Shown piece by piece: positions 1 through 8,015 of a stretch of 29,879 nt of DNA. Numbering within the stretch: position 1 is the first letter of the stretch; each line of letters begins with the position of its first letter. Both the position numbers and the translations under genes were made by a program. Origin of the DNA: UBA6921 sp031363085 (lineage in GTDB: Bacteria > Pseudomonadota > Gammaproteobacteria > SG8-11); contig JANLTU010000227.1 in NCBI GenBank assembly GCA_031363085.1, positions 1-29,879 on the forward strand, read 5' to 3'. Under the pieces are notes generated by a model. That model was not told the origin of the DNA. It ran no database searches and was given only the letters and a program-made list of their open reading frames with translations.

Positions 1-3000
1 GGCTTCGTCGTACAGGTACACGCTGGTGCGGGTGTTGCCATTTTTCAGCAGGTTGTTGATGCACACCAGGTCGACGACCGTCAGGCGTGCGTCCTGGTTG
101 CAGTCGGCATTGCCGGGGGCCACCGCCTTGCCGGCGATGGCATCCGTCGCCACGGTGAAATCATTCACGTTGATCGTGCCGTTGCCGTCGGCGTCGCCGG
201 GTTGGATACCGGCGGACTGGAACAGCGTTTTGGTGACGCGCTGGCCGAGCGCGTTGATGGCGTAGCTTGCGACGTTGCTGTTGTCCAGGGTTTTGACAAT
301 TTTCGTGAGGCGGCCGCGATCATCGTAATTGTAGGTGAACGTGCCGTCGCCGGTGAGGTTGCCGGCGCTGTCGTAGCCGTAGGCTTTACCCGCGACGTTG
401 TCCAGCCGGTTGCTGGTGGGCGCGACCGTGTTGGCTTGCAGTTGCCCACCGACGGTGACCGAGGTGCGGTTGCTGTTGGCGTCGTGGGCGTAGCCGAATT
501 GACCTGCCGGACCGGTCTGCGAGTTCAGCCGATACAGCTCGTCGTAGTTGAAGCTTTGGTCTACCGCCGGGCTGCTCGGGTTCTTGAGGGTTGCGACGTT
601 GCCGGCCAGATAATAGGTCAGTTGCCGGCGGTCGCTGGGCATGGAATAACGTTCCATTTGCCCATCGAGGTTGTAACTTTGCAGCACGTACGCATTGTTG
701 CCCCAGGTCCACGAACTGAGCGGACCAAACGGTTCGTAAACCATGCCGCGCATCAGGGGTGCGCTGTCGCCGACAATTTTCAGGTTCTCGACGCGTGCGT
801 TCGCGTAGCCGTACTGGAGCTCTTTACCCGATGGGTACTTGATCTTGTCGAGCTTGCTCTGCGCGTCGTAGCTGTACTCGATTGCCAGACTTACTCCGCC
901 GGCGGTCTGGGTTTTCTTGCGCACGCGCCCCAGTAGATCGTAGTCGTAGCTGACGGTGCCGCTGCTGTCGGTGATCGAACTCAAGCGGCCCAGCGCATTC
1001 GCACCCTGGTCGTAGACATAGTCGGCCGTCGAGGCGTCGTTGTAGGTGACCAGATCAATGCGATTGAGCGCGTCGTATTGATACGTGGTTTTTTTGCCGC
1101 GTGCGTCGGCCATCTCTTTCAGATTGCCCGCGTCGTCGTACACGGTGTAATTCGTCACGCCGCTGTCGGGGCTGGTGAGCTTGATAAGGTTGCCCAGGCC
1201 GTCGTAGTCGTAGCGGGTGTCGTGAGTGTTCGGGTCGGTGACGGTCCTGACTCGGTTGTTGGCGTCGTAGCTGTATTTCGTCACGCCCAATTTTGCGTCG
1301 GTGATTGTTTCCACGCGATCAAGCTTGTCGTAGCTGTATTGCGTATGGCGACTTTGCGGATCTTGCACGTGCGTGAGGTTGCCGTTGGCGTCGTAGCCCT
1401 CGACGTTGCCCTGCGGATTGATGAATTGGGTAACCTGTTGGGGACTGCCCGCACCGATGAGCCGTTCCAACCGGTTGTTGCTGTTGTACACCGCCGTTTG
1501 CAAACGGCGCAGATCGCCGGACGTGGGCACGCCGAGGGTGACATAGTTGCGCACTTCCCGGCGTTCAACATTGCCCAGCGTGTCAAGTTTGTAGTGGGTG
1601 AGGTTGCCGAGCTGGTCGTACGTGTCGGTGAGGCGTTGCGCCGCGTCGTACTCGTACTGCAAAAACGCGCCCGACGGCATGGTGACTTTCTTGAGCATGC
1701 CTGCTTCGTAAAAGTCGTAATCCGTCACTTCAAATCCACCGGCATCGCTGCCGACGCTCACGGTGTCGACACGCCCGCGCAAGTCATAAGTAAGCTTCGT
1801 TACCAGGCCGTTGCCATCGACGATACGATGCGGACGGCCGTTGATGTCGTACTCGGAAAACACGGTTGCCGGATGCGCGGGATACAGCGGGTTGCGTATT
1901 TCCTGCAAGTTACCGTCGGCGTAATAGATGTACTTCGTAACGTCGGCAACATCGGTGCGCGGGCCGTCGACGCTATCAAGCAATCCGCTGGCGTAGTAGG
2001 TGTAGTTCCATGCGCGCTTCTTCAATGCGGCGTTTGCCGCAACGGTGGCACAGGTTTTATCCGCAGTCGCGGCCAAGGTGCTGGTGTCGATTTCGGTGCG
2101 CGTTTGCAGCAGACCGTTGCTGAAATAATCCAGCTTGATGCTGCGTTGCGGCTCGATGATGCAGGTGGGAACACGGTACTGCGCGTGCCATTGAGTTTGC
2201 ACCGTGCGCGCATTCGGCGTGCCCAATGCGTCGATGCGCTGCTCTTCGAGCCCGCGTGCATTGAAGGTGTAGTCGGTGACGACGCCGTTGAAATCGGTCA
2301 CTGTGTCGATAAAGCCGTTGGCGTCGTAAGCATTGTTGGCGCTCAAGCCACCGCACACGTTGCACACCGGCCCGGCGATGTCTTTTAACTTCAATTTGCC
2401 CTGCAAGCTTGCGTTGGTATAGGTGTAAGTGCGCGCCTGTTTTTTTGCATCCGTAATTACGGTGCTGCCGGTGCCGGTGGTGTTCGCCGTGTAATCAAAC
2501 GTGACTTTATTTGCGCCGCCCGCGTGCTCGCTCGACGTGGCGTTGCCGTTCGCATCGTAACCAAAGGTGGCGAAACGCTTGTTGTTCTCGTCGGTAATGC
2601 CTTCCAGCAGGTGCCGGAACTTGGGGTCGGGTTTGTAGTGATACTGCCGCACCGCTTCGGTGGGCGTGCTCGGATATTTTGCGAACTCCAAATTGCCGTT
2701 GGCGTCGTAGAAATAACTGACCAGCAAGGTGTCGGCAAACCCAGTCGCACGCAGCGTGATCGACGCAACGCGGTTGTTGCTGTAGGCATACTTGAGGCTG
2801 CGGCCAAAATTATCGCTCACGGTATCAAGCTGGCCCGACACGTACGCAAGCGACTGGCTCAAGCCACCGCGCAAGGTGATTTGCGTGAGCTGCCCGGTCG
2901 CGTTGTAGGTCTCGACCGAATCATCGCTGCGCGTGAAGGTCCAGCCGCTTGCCGTTTGAACCAGCAGATCGGTGATGATGGGGGGCGCTTGCCATACGCC

Positions 3001-3339
3001 ACCGATGGACTGATACGTGATGACGCTACCGTCATCACGGAACGCGCGCGCGATGTTCGGCGTGCGCGCAGTATCGAGCGTGATCGAGCGGTCATAGTTA
3101 CCGCGCCAGTTGAAACCGAGCAGTGCGCTCGCCATCGCCTTGCTGTTGTAGTGGCGATGAATCACCAACGGGAATGCGCCCACGCCAACATAATCGGTCT
3201 CGGCCTGGTACTTGTTACCGGTGGCGCCGTTGATCGGATTGGAGCCGTTGCAGTCGCCGTTAAGTCCGAGATTCAGCCCAACCGGGTAGTCAACCACCCT
3301 CACCAGGGTGGTTGCGCTATATCGTTGCTCCCGCAGCAT
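1..3339 (-). CDS. RHS/YD-repeat protein, C-terminal portion of a frameshifted multidomain surface protein (partial, runs off left edge)
   Basis: The minus frame stays open without a stop from 3339 to base 1 (at least 1113 codons; I checked every codon). It starts with a DUF6531-type RHS N-terminal domain (GSNPINGATGNKYQAETDY near 3240-3180). Many YD repeats follow, such as YDALNRIDLVTYND and YDANGNATSSE, the units that build the RHS/Tc-toxin shell. A two-loop dockerin module lies at 46-198, and the frame then resumes RHS sequence (VYLYDEA) at the edge. No signal peptide and no Shine-Dalgarno stand before the nominal ATG at 3339. Dropping one base (T at 3319) joins this frame in register to the PKD protein ending at 3317, completing the PKD strand as GATISATTLVRVVDYPV. 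I therefore read both pieces as one gene of at least 1635 residues. In the RHS family the variable C-terminal tip is often a toxin; here it lies outside the window. Confidence 0.88.
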   Translation of the reverse strand, partial: MLREQRYSATTLVRVVDYPVGLNLGLNGDCNGSNPINGATGNKYQAETDYVGVGAFPLVIHRHYNSKAMASALLGFNWRGNYDRSITLDTARTPNIARAFRDDGSVITYQSIGGVWQAPPIITDLLVQTASGWTFTRSDDSVETYNATGQLTQITLRGGLSQSLAYVSGQLDTVSDNFGRSLKYAYSNNRVASITLRATGFADTLLVSYFYDANGNLEFAKYPSTPTEAVRQYHYKPDPKFRHLLEGITDENNKRFATFGYDANGNATSSEHAGGANKVTFDYTANTTGTGSTVITDAKKQARTYTYTNASLQGKLKLKDIAGPVCNVCGGLSANNAYDANGFIDTVTDFNGVVTDYTFNARGLEEQRIDALGTPNARTVQTQWHAQYRVPTCIIEPQRSIKLDYFSNGLLQTRTEIDTSTLAATADKTCATVAANAALKKRAWNYTYYASGLLDSVDGPRTDVADVTKYIYYADGNLQEIRNPLYPAHPATVFSEYDINGRPHRIVDGNGLVTKLTYDLRGRVDTVSVGSDAGGFEVTDYDFYEAGMLKKVTMPSGAFLQYEYDAAQRLTDTYDQLGNLTHYKLDTLGNVERREVRNYVTLGVPTSGDLRRLQTAVYNSNNRLERLIGAGSPQQVTQFINPQGNVEGYDANGNLTHVQDPQSRHTQYSYDKLDRVETITDAKLGVTKYSYDANNRVRTVTDPNTHDTRYDYDGLGNLIKLTSPDSGVTNYTVYDDAGNLKEMADARGKKTTYQYDALNRIDLVTYNDASTADYVYDQGANALGRLSSITDSSGTVSYDYDLLGRVRKKTQTAGGVSLAIEYSYDAQSKLDKIKYPSGKELQYGYANARVENLKIVGDSAPLMRGMVYEPFGPLSSWTWGNNAYVLQSYNLDGQMERYSMPSDRRQLTYYLAGNVATLKNPSSPAVDQSFNYDELYRLNSQTGPAGQFGYAHDANSNRTSVTVGGQLQANTVAPTSNRLDNVAGKAYGYDSAGNLTGDGTFTYNYDDRGRLTKIVKTLDNSNVASYAINALGQRVTKTLFQSAGIQPGDADGNGTINVNDFTVATDAIAGKAVAPGNADCNQDARLTVVDLVCINNLLKNGNTRTSVYLYDEA
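46..198 (-). other. Dockerin type I-like module inside the RHS region
   Basis: This is a domain-level feature within the RHS frame. Two 12-residue calcium loops of dockerin/EF-hand form are visible. Loop 1 (from about 195 downward) reads DADGNGTINVND, with acidic or amide ligands at positions 1, 3, 5, 9 and 12. Loop 2 (about 105-70) reads DCNQDARLTVVD. Each is followed by a hydrophobic helix (FTVATDAIAG; LVCINNLLKNG), as in dockerin F-hand repeats. The sequence before (YAINALGQRVTKT) and after (VYLYDEA) is ordinary RHS sequence that is normally almost contiguous, so the module looks inserted at a loop. Known dockerins bind cohesins; no cohesin is seen here, so the partner is unknown. Confidence 0.82.
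3291..3314. repeat. Perfect 10-bp inverted repeat with 4-nt loop just after the internal TAG
   Basis: The arms CAACCACCCT (3291-3300) and AGGGTGGTTG (3305-3314) are exact reverse complements around a CACC loop. On the minus-strand mRNA the stem begins two bases after the TAG (3319-3317) that closes the PKD frame. It has no U-tract, so it is not a typical intrinsic terminator, and it lies within sequence that codes in the RHS frame. A frameshift-stimulating structure is possible; a chance coding palindrome is the alternative. Confidence 0.6.
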
Positions 3340-4906
3340 CGGTCACGGTGAGCGTGACTGTATGGACACCTGCGGTAACGTAGGGGTGTGACGCGGTTAT
3401 TCCGCTTGCTGTCTGGCCGTCCCCAAAATTCCACGCATAGGTCAGCGTGTCGCCAACATTGGGGTCTGAAGATAACGAAGCATCGAAGGCCGCTGCATCA
3501 ACATTCTTTTGCACATCACTTGAGGGGCTGCTGATGACTGCGACTGGTGGTTTGTTTACCACCGTAAAAGTAAATGCAAGCGTGCCGGTTAAGCTCTCCG
3601 CATCGGTTGCGGTAAGCGTAACGGTGTAGGACTTTCCGGCGTCCGACAAGGGTGCCTGACCGGTAATGCTGCCGGTGGCGCTATTAACCGTTAGCCAAGA
3701 TGGATTGCCTGAAATGCTGAACGAAACAATGTCGTTGTTGGGGTCGGACTTGGTAGGAGTAAAGACTGGGAAAACTGCACCCGCAGCAACCTCCGTGGGC
3801 GGAGTACCGGACAGCTTGGGTTTTAAGTAGACGGTAAAGTCGAATACCTGTGATGCGCTTTGACCCGCCATGTCACGGGCTGTCGCAGTGATGGAATACG
3901 AGGTTCGGGTTTCGCTGTCGGGAATAGTGGCTGCACTGATATTGATCGTAGTACCAATACTCGAACCGGTAAGCCAAGATGGCGCACCTGAAAAAATCCA
4001 GGTAATTGCGTCGCCCTTCGACGGCACATCTGGATCGGTTACCGTAAACGAGACGCTATAACTGGCACCTTGCTTGGCCTTGCCTAGAGCGATGGGGAAG
4101 CCGCTAAAGGCGGGAATTTGGTCTGCGCAGATAAGGCGGCCTACGTCAAAATAATAGTTCGCAGGACAGACCGCCTGTTGTGTAGCGGTCGGGTTGTATT
4201 GAATTGCCGGGCATAGTGCAGTATTCGTTCCCAACGGGCATTTTTTTCTTTGACAGGCTTTATCAACCGCCAACGACTGATTCCACGCCTTACTCCCGTC
4301 AAACACCCACGGGCCGCGAGTACGCACCGCTCCCGTGGCATAAGAAAAGTATTCGATGGGGGTTCCGTCACCCGGGCATCCCGAAAACGAGCCTCCGCTG
4401 ATATCAATGTCTTTCGCGGGATAAGTACTACTGACTACCGTATCCACCGCAGAGGAATCGTCTTTATTTGTCGAATTTACAACCGTCTTTCCTGTATTTA
4501 AGTCATATTGATACTCGACGGGACTTGTGACTTCGCTCGCGTAAATTGGATGGACTGCTGTAAGTGTAGCTATCAGCACTACACAGCTCATTGCAACTCG
4601 TAATGCGGGAACCCCAAGCCAACGGCGAAGTGAACTATCAAAACGCCGCTTGCCCAAGTCTATAAAGTCGGTCCAGCTATTGGCAGCACTTATATTTTTC
4701 ATGAAAAATGAAATCTTTCGCATCCATGCTGCAAAACAATTCCACGACACAGACGCGATCATGCCACTCACCAACGCATCGCAATGCTGACGCGCAAAAC
4801 CTGTGAACAGCAGATAGAAATCTAGGAAGTAGTGCCGAAGCAAGACAGAAATATCCGCAAGCCGGATACTGAAGACGTTACCGCTGACATCCCCGTGAGT
4901 AGTCAC
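3317..4906 (-). CDS. Exported protein with Cys-rich region, two Ig/cadherin-like domains and a PKD domain (N-terminal part of the RHS protein)
   Basis: I chose the GTG at 4906 because a perfect AGGAGG lies five bases upstream (4917-4912) and a promoter lies at 5029-5001. A start at MKNIS (4702) is the alternative. A hydrophobic segment (CVVLIATLTAV) ending in HPIYA near residue 123 looks like an export signal, after a long N-terminal extension. A Cys-rich stretch follows (about 215-262; CPLGTNTALCPA, ICADQ). Two putative Ig/cadherin-like (He_PIG) domains lie at about 263-359 and 360-452, with FSGAPSWLTG and SISGNPSWLTV. A PKD domain (YAWNFGDGQTASG) runs from about 452 to the stop. The PKD domain is cut short, ending VTDAAGATI, and its missing last strand is encoded in the next frame of the overlapping RHS ORF. 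The likely role is a large extracellular or surface protein; no specific function can be assigned. Confidence 0.8.
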   Translation of the reverse strand: MTTHGDVSGNVFSIRLADISVLLRHYFLDFYLLFTGFARQHCDALVSGMIASVSWNCFAAWMRKISFFMKNISAANSWTDFIDLGKRRFDSSLRRWLGVPALRVAMSCVVLIATLTAVHPIYASEVTSPVEYQYDLNTGKTVVNSTNKDDSSAVDTVVSSTYPAKDIDISGGSFSGCPGDGTPIEYFSYATGAVRTRGPWVFDGSKAWNQSLAVDKACQRKKCPLGTNTALCPAIQYNPTATQQAVCPANYYFDVGRLICADQIPAFSGFPIALGKAKQGASYSVSFTVTDPDVPSKGDAITWIFSGAPSWLTGSSIGTTINISAATIPDSETRTSYSITATARDMAGQSASQVFDFTVYLKPKLSGTPPTEVAAGAVFPVFTPTKSDPNNDIVSFSISGNPSWLTVNSATGSITGQAPLSDAGKSYTVTLTATDAESLTGTLAFTFTVVNKPPVAVISSPSSDVQKNVDAAAFDASLSSDPNVGDTLTYAWNFGDGQTASGITASHPYVTAGVHTVTLTVTDAAGATI

Positions 4907-4917
4907 CGCTCCCTCCT
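4907..4917 (-). promoter_or_regulatory. Shine-Dalgarno that decides the GTG start of the RHS/PKD gene
   Basis: Minus-strand AGGAGG (4917-4912), then five bases, then GTG at 4906-4904. This is the best ribosome site in the 5' part of the frame; the upstream TTG (5047) and downstream ATGs (4723, 4702) lack a comparable site. Confidence 0.7.
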
Positions 4918-5000
4918 GCACGATATTCCATGAATGTAATTTTTTAAGCCTGATCGACGCTCTCACTTTTTTTGTTCTCTTGATTGAGCGTCTGCATTGA

Positions 5001-5029
5001 AGACTAGCTGGCACATTTGAATACGTCAA
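5001..5029 (-). promoter_or_regulatory. Predicted sigma70 promoter for the RHS/PKD gene
   Basis: Minus strand: -35 TTGACG (5029-5024), a 17-bp spacer, and -10 TAGTCT (5006-5001). Transcription would begin near 4994, giving an approximately 88-nt leader before the GTG at 4906. A TTG start at 5047 would lie upstream of this promoter, which argues against it. Confidence 0.55.
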
Positions 5030-5317
5030 GTGACAGTTTCGTTTCAATATTATGACATCAGCTCGACATCATTCGGCTTGCTCAAACTTGCTCTATTCAA
5101 TCACAACCAATAAATGTCATGCCTTTGCACATACTGCATAAAATGGATACGCCCGTGGTTATGCACTGGGCGAAGCAATAAAAATTATGCGGGTCGATTG
5201 CGACTATTTTTTGTTTTTAAAGAATGCCCGCACGCTGTCGTAACAGAGTGCAGGCTCCCGGAATTCTTTCACCGCCGCGCTTCGCGACGAGGCGTGCGGA
5301 ATTAGCTTGAGATCGCA
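5030..5317. other. Divergent intergenic region, no convincing gene
   Basis: AT-rich spacer between the minus-strand RHS gene and the plus-strand HDOD-GAF gene. It holds T-tracts around 5205-5220 but no strong plus-strand promoter, RNA gene or conserved coding frame that I could recognise. A short open frame around 5114-5305 has no family resemblance. Confidence 0.5.
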
Positions 5318-6958
5318 ATGCCTGTAGTCACGCCCAATGACACACGCCTGACGGCGCAGCAGATGACGCTCGAAAAAATTCTGGCGCGCATGGACAAGAT
5401 CGGCGATTTGCCGGTGTTCAGTGCCAGCGTCAATCGCATTCGCATGATGAGTTCCAGTGAAGAAACCGAAGTCACGGAGCTCGCCACTGAAATCACCAAG
5501 GACGCCAACCTCACTACCAAATTGCTGCGCGTTGCAAACTCGCCCTATTACGCGCGCGGTAACAGCAAGGTGGGAATTGCGTCGCGCGCGGTGGTGATGC
5601 TGGGTTTCGACACGGTGCGCAGCATTACGCTGGCGCTGAAACTGATCGACAGCTTTCAGTATCAACATCCGCAGATCAACATGAATGCGTTGCTGGTAAA
5701 GTCATATTTATCGGCTGGATTCGTGCGCGAGATTGCGTTTAAAGCCAATGTCAAAGACCCGGAAGAAACCTACACCTGCGGCCTGCTGCACAACATGGGC
5801 GAAATTATCGTGGCGGTGACGTTGCCGGATGAATATTTGAAAATGACCGCCCTGGTTGCAGAGGGAAAATGCTCTTGGGAGAAAGCCCAAATTAGCGTGC
5901 TGGGTACCAGCATGAAACAGCTCGCGCAAGAACTGCTGCGTAAATGGGAATTCCCCGGACCAGTCACGCAAACCGTGGCGAGTTTTTCCAAGTCGGCCAA
6001 GGGGCCGGTGCGCAACAGCCAGGAACTGAATTGCGCACTGGCCAGCTTCAGTGCGCAAGTGATGGACAGCCTGTACACGCCCGACACCAATCCAGAGCTT
6101 GACTACCAGAAACTGTTGCTCGATTTGCAGGAGGTTTCCGGCTTGCGTGGTGACGCGCTCACGGAGTGCCTGAGCACGTCATTTAAAATGTCGTGCGATC
6201 TGGCGGAACAATACGGTTTGGATAAAAAAATGCTCAAACCTAAATTGGTCGGCAGCGATGAAGATGCGCGGAATAAAACCGTGCGCAATTTAGCCTACCT
6301 GATCAGCGCGGCAAGCGGCGAGACTGTGGCGCAAGAAGTTGCGCCACAGATCAAGCGCAACACCGGTAGCGGTAGCGTAACTGCAACTGCCAGCAACAAC
6401 GCAGCGCCGCTTACACCTGCCAAACCGGCGCAGGCCGGCGCAGCGCGTGGCGACTCGGGCGCCTTCCTCAATGTGCTGCACGACATCACCATGATGATCA
6501 CGCAGAAAACCGACATCAACGCCATCTTCGGAAAAGTTCTGGAAGGCATTCATCGCGGCGTGGGCTTTGATCACGCCATGCTGTGTTTAATGACGCCTGA
6601 CCGCAGTCGCTACAAGGCGCGCTTTGCGGTGGGCACGCACGCAGAGGCGCTAAAAAAATATTTCTCCGCAGACGTCGACGCCAAAACCGATTTGTTTTCC
6701 CGCGTGCTGCTCAAGGGCGAGGAAGTGCTGGTCAAAAACGCGCACGACGAGCATTGGCGCAGCTTGTTAAAAACAGATTTTGTCACCGCCACCGGCGCAG
6801 AAACCTTTGTCGTCACCGCGCTGAAACTGGGCGACAAGAGCATCGGTTTTTTTTACGCCGACACCGCGCTGAACAAAGCGCAGATCACGCCGGAATTATT
6901 TCGCGGTTTCGTGCAACTGGTCTCACAGGCACGCATGGCGTTGAGCGTGCGCAAGTAA
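5318..6958 (+). CDS. HDOD domain-GAF domain signalling protein
   Basis: 546 residues. An N-terminal HDOD domain (about residues 15-230) has the family pattern of helices: IGDLPVFSASVNRI, then the ITKDANLTTKLLRVANSPYY stretch, AVVMLGFDTVRSITLAL, and CGLLHNMGEI in place of a catalytic HD pair. A Ser/Thr/Ala-rich linker (about 330-385; SGSVTATASNNAAP) leads to a C-terminal GAF-like domain (about 385-546; LEGIHRGVGFDHAMLCLM, FVVTALKLGDKSIGFFYAD). HDOD proteins are regulatory, non-enzymatic relatives of HD phosphohydrolases, often linked to c-di-GMP or stress signalling; GAF domains sense small molecules. The ligand is unknown. The ATG at 5318 follows a weak GAGA site. The protein is cytoplasmic, with no membrane segment. 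It is transcribed alone or with the next gene (81-bp gap). Confidence 0.88.
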   Translation: MPVVTPNDTRLTAQQMTLEKILARMDKIGDLPVFSASVNRIRMMSSSEETEVTELATEITKDANLTTKLLRVANSPYYARGNSKVGIASRAVVMLGFDTVRSITLALKLIDSFQYQHPQINMNALLVKSYLSAGFVREIAFKANVKDPEETYTCGLLHNMGEIIVAVTLPDEYLKMTALVAEGKCSWEKAQISVLGTSMKQLAQELLRKWEFPGPVTQTVASFSKSAKGPVRNSQELNCALASFSAQVMDSLYTPDTNPELDYQKLLLDLQEVSGLRGDALTECLSTSFKMSCDLAEQYGLDKKMLKPKLVGSDEDARNKTVRNLAYLISAASGETVAQEVAPQIKRNTGSGSVTATASNNAAPLTPAKPAQAGAARGDSGAFLNVLHDITMMITQKTDINAIFGKVLEGIHRGVGFDHAMLCLMTPDRSRYKARFAVGTHAEALKKYFSADVDAKTDLFSRVLLKGEEVLVKNAHDEHWRSLLKTDFVTATGAETFVVTALKLGDKSIGFFYADTALNKAQITPELFRGFVQLVSQARMALSVRK

Positions 6959-6968
6959 CACCACCGTT

Positions 6969-6996
6969 TTGCTTCAATACCGTTCCGCTGTATGCT
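6969..6996 (+). promoter_or_regulatory. Possible promoter for the mutarotase gene
   Basis: TTGCTT (6969-6974), a 16-bp spacer and TATGCT (6991-6996), placed 43 bases before the ATG at 7040. The matches to consensus are only moderate. Confidence 0.33.
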
Positions 6997-7039
6997 GCGC
7001 TCAACGCGAAAACCACGCCGCAGCCTACCGGGAGGAACC

Positions 7040-7966
7040 ATGAATTCAGATGAAGTCGACAGCCTCAATCGCCGCTTCGGCATCCCCAATCACCTGCATT
7101 TTTCCACCGGCCCAAGCGCGTTCGTGCTCGCCGAGATCAATAACTTGCATGCCCGTGCGACGCTGTGCTTGCAGGGCGCGCAGGTTTTGACATTTCAGCC
7201 GATCAAGCACGAACCCGTACTGTATCTAAGCCCGGCGGCGCGTTATATCGGCGGCAAGTCGGTGCGCGGCGGCATACCGGTGTGCTGGCCCTGGTTCGGC
7301 CCGCATGCAAGTGACGCACAAAAACCGGCCCATGGCTTCGCGCGCGGTTCGCTGTGGGGTATCGTCGAAACCAGCGCGTTGAATGATGGCGCAACCCGCG
7401 TGGTGCTGGAACTTACGCCTGCGCCGGAACACAAAACACTGTGGCCGCACGACACGCGCCTGCAATTGCATGTCAGCGTTGGGCCAACCTTGACGGTGGA
7501 ACTGGTCACCTACAACGAGTCCGCGCACGCAATTCAAATCAGCGAAGCGCTGCATACTTATTTTCGGGTCGGCGACATCGAGTCGGTGCGTGTATCCGGC
7601 CTGCACGGTTGCACCTATGTCGACAAGGTTGCCGGCGGCGCCTCTGCGCTACAGCAACAAGCTATTACCTTCCACGGCGAAACCGACCGCGTGTATTTGA
7701 ACACCACCGCAGAATGCGTAATTCACGATCCCGGCTTGCGCCGCCGTATCCACGTTGCGAAAACCGGTAGCCGCTCCACCGTAGTGTGGAACCCGTGGAA
7801 CGAGAAAGCACTGAAGCTCGGCGACCTGGGCGACACCGGCTTTCGCTCCATGCTGTGTGTCGAAACCGCCAATGCGCTCGACGATAGCGTCAGCGTTGCC
7901 GCCGGCAAGGAACATCGCCTCACCACCATCATCAGCGTCGCGCACGACAATGCCTCTGTTTTGTAA
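7040..7966 (+). CDS. yeaD: D-hexose-6-phosphate mutarotase (YeaD type)
   Basis: 308 residues from the ATG at 7040, which follows a strong GGGAGGAACC ribosome site; a longer in-frame start at 6992 has none. The protein is a galactose-mutarotase-like beta-sandwich of the YeaD/apospory-associated C group: GGIPVCWPWFGPH, then AHGFARGSLW with the conserved His, and SEALHTYFRVGDI. Near the end VVWNPWNEKA and MLCVETANA hold the expected conserved Trp/Asn and catalytic Glu regions. Known members interconvert alpha and beta anomers of glucose 6-phosphate and related sugar phosphates in the cytoplasm. The length fits the family. It lies between a signalling gene and uppP, with no operon partner that adds to its role. 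Confidence 0.9.
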   Translation: MNSDEVDSLNRRFGIPNHLHFSTGPSAFVLAEINNLHARATLCLQGAQVLTFQPIKHEPVLYLSPAARYIGGKSVRGGIPVCWPWFGPHASDAQKPAHGFARGSLWGIVETSALNDGATRVVLELTPAPEHKTLWPHDTRLQLHVSVGPTLTVELVTYNESAHAIQISEALHTYFRVGDIESVRVSGLHGCTYVDKVAGGASALQQQAITFHGETDRVYLNTTAECVIHDPGLRRRIHVAKTGSRSTVVWNPWNEKALKLGDLGDTGFRSMLCVETANALDDSVSVAAGKEHRLTTIISVAHDNASVL

Positions 7967-7984
7967 CCGACGCTTGGCTATAAT
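7957..7984 (+). promoter_or_regulatory. Predicted promoter for uppP
   Basis: A perfect TATAAT stands at 7979-7984, preceded by TTGG (near extended -10). The -35 region (7957-7962, TGTTTT) is poor. It sits 32 bases before the uppP ATG and overlaps the end of the mutarotase gene. Confidence 0.55.
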
Positions 7985-8015
7985 GGCGCGCTTTTAATTC
8001 AGAACGGAGCACGTC

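Noticed and set aside
202..936. Open frame of 244 codons on the plus strand
   Set aside because: It is the antisense shadow of the YD-repeat region; composition follows the opposite coding frame and no domain is recognisable.
1078..2388. Plus-strand open frame of 436 codons
   Set aside because: Antisense to RHS repeats. Its Val/Ala-rich pattern comes from reverse-complemented Tyr-Asp codons; no ribosome site or family match.
2524..3351. Plus-strand open frame of 275 codons
   Set aside because: Antisense shadow of the RHS N-terminal domain, which has clear family motifs on the minus strand.
4907..5047. Extension of the PKD/RHS protein to a TTG at 5047
   Set aside because: The TTG lies upstream of the predicted promoter and has no ribosome site, whereas GTG 4906 has AGGAGG at ideal spacing.
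5114..5305. Possible 63-residue plus-strand gene before the HDOD gene
   Set aside because: No ribosome site or family resemblance; the residue pattern looks random.
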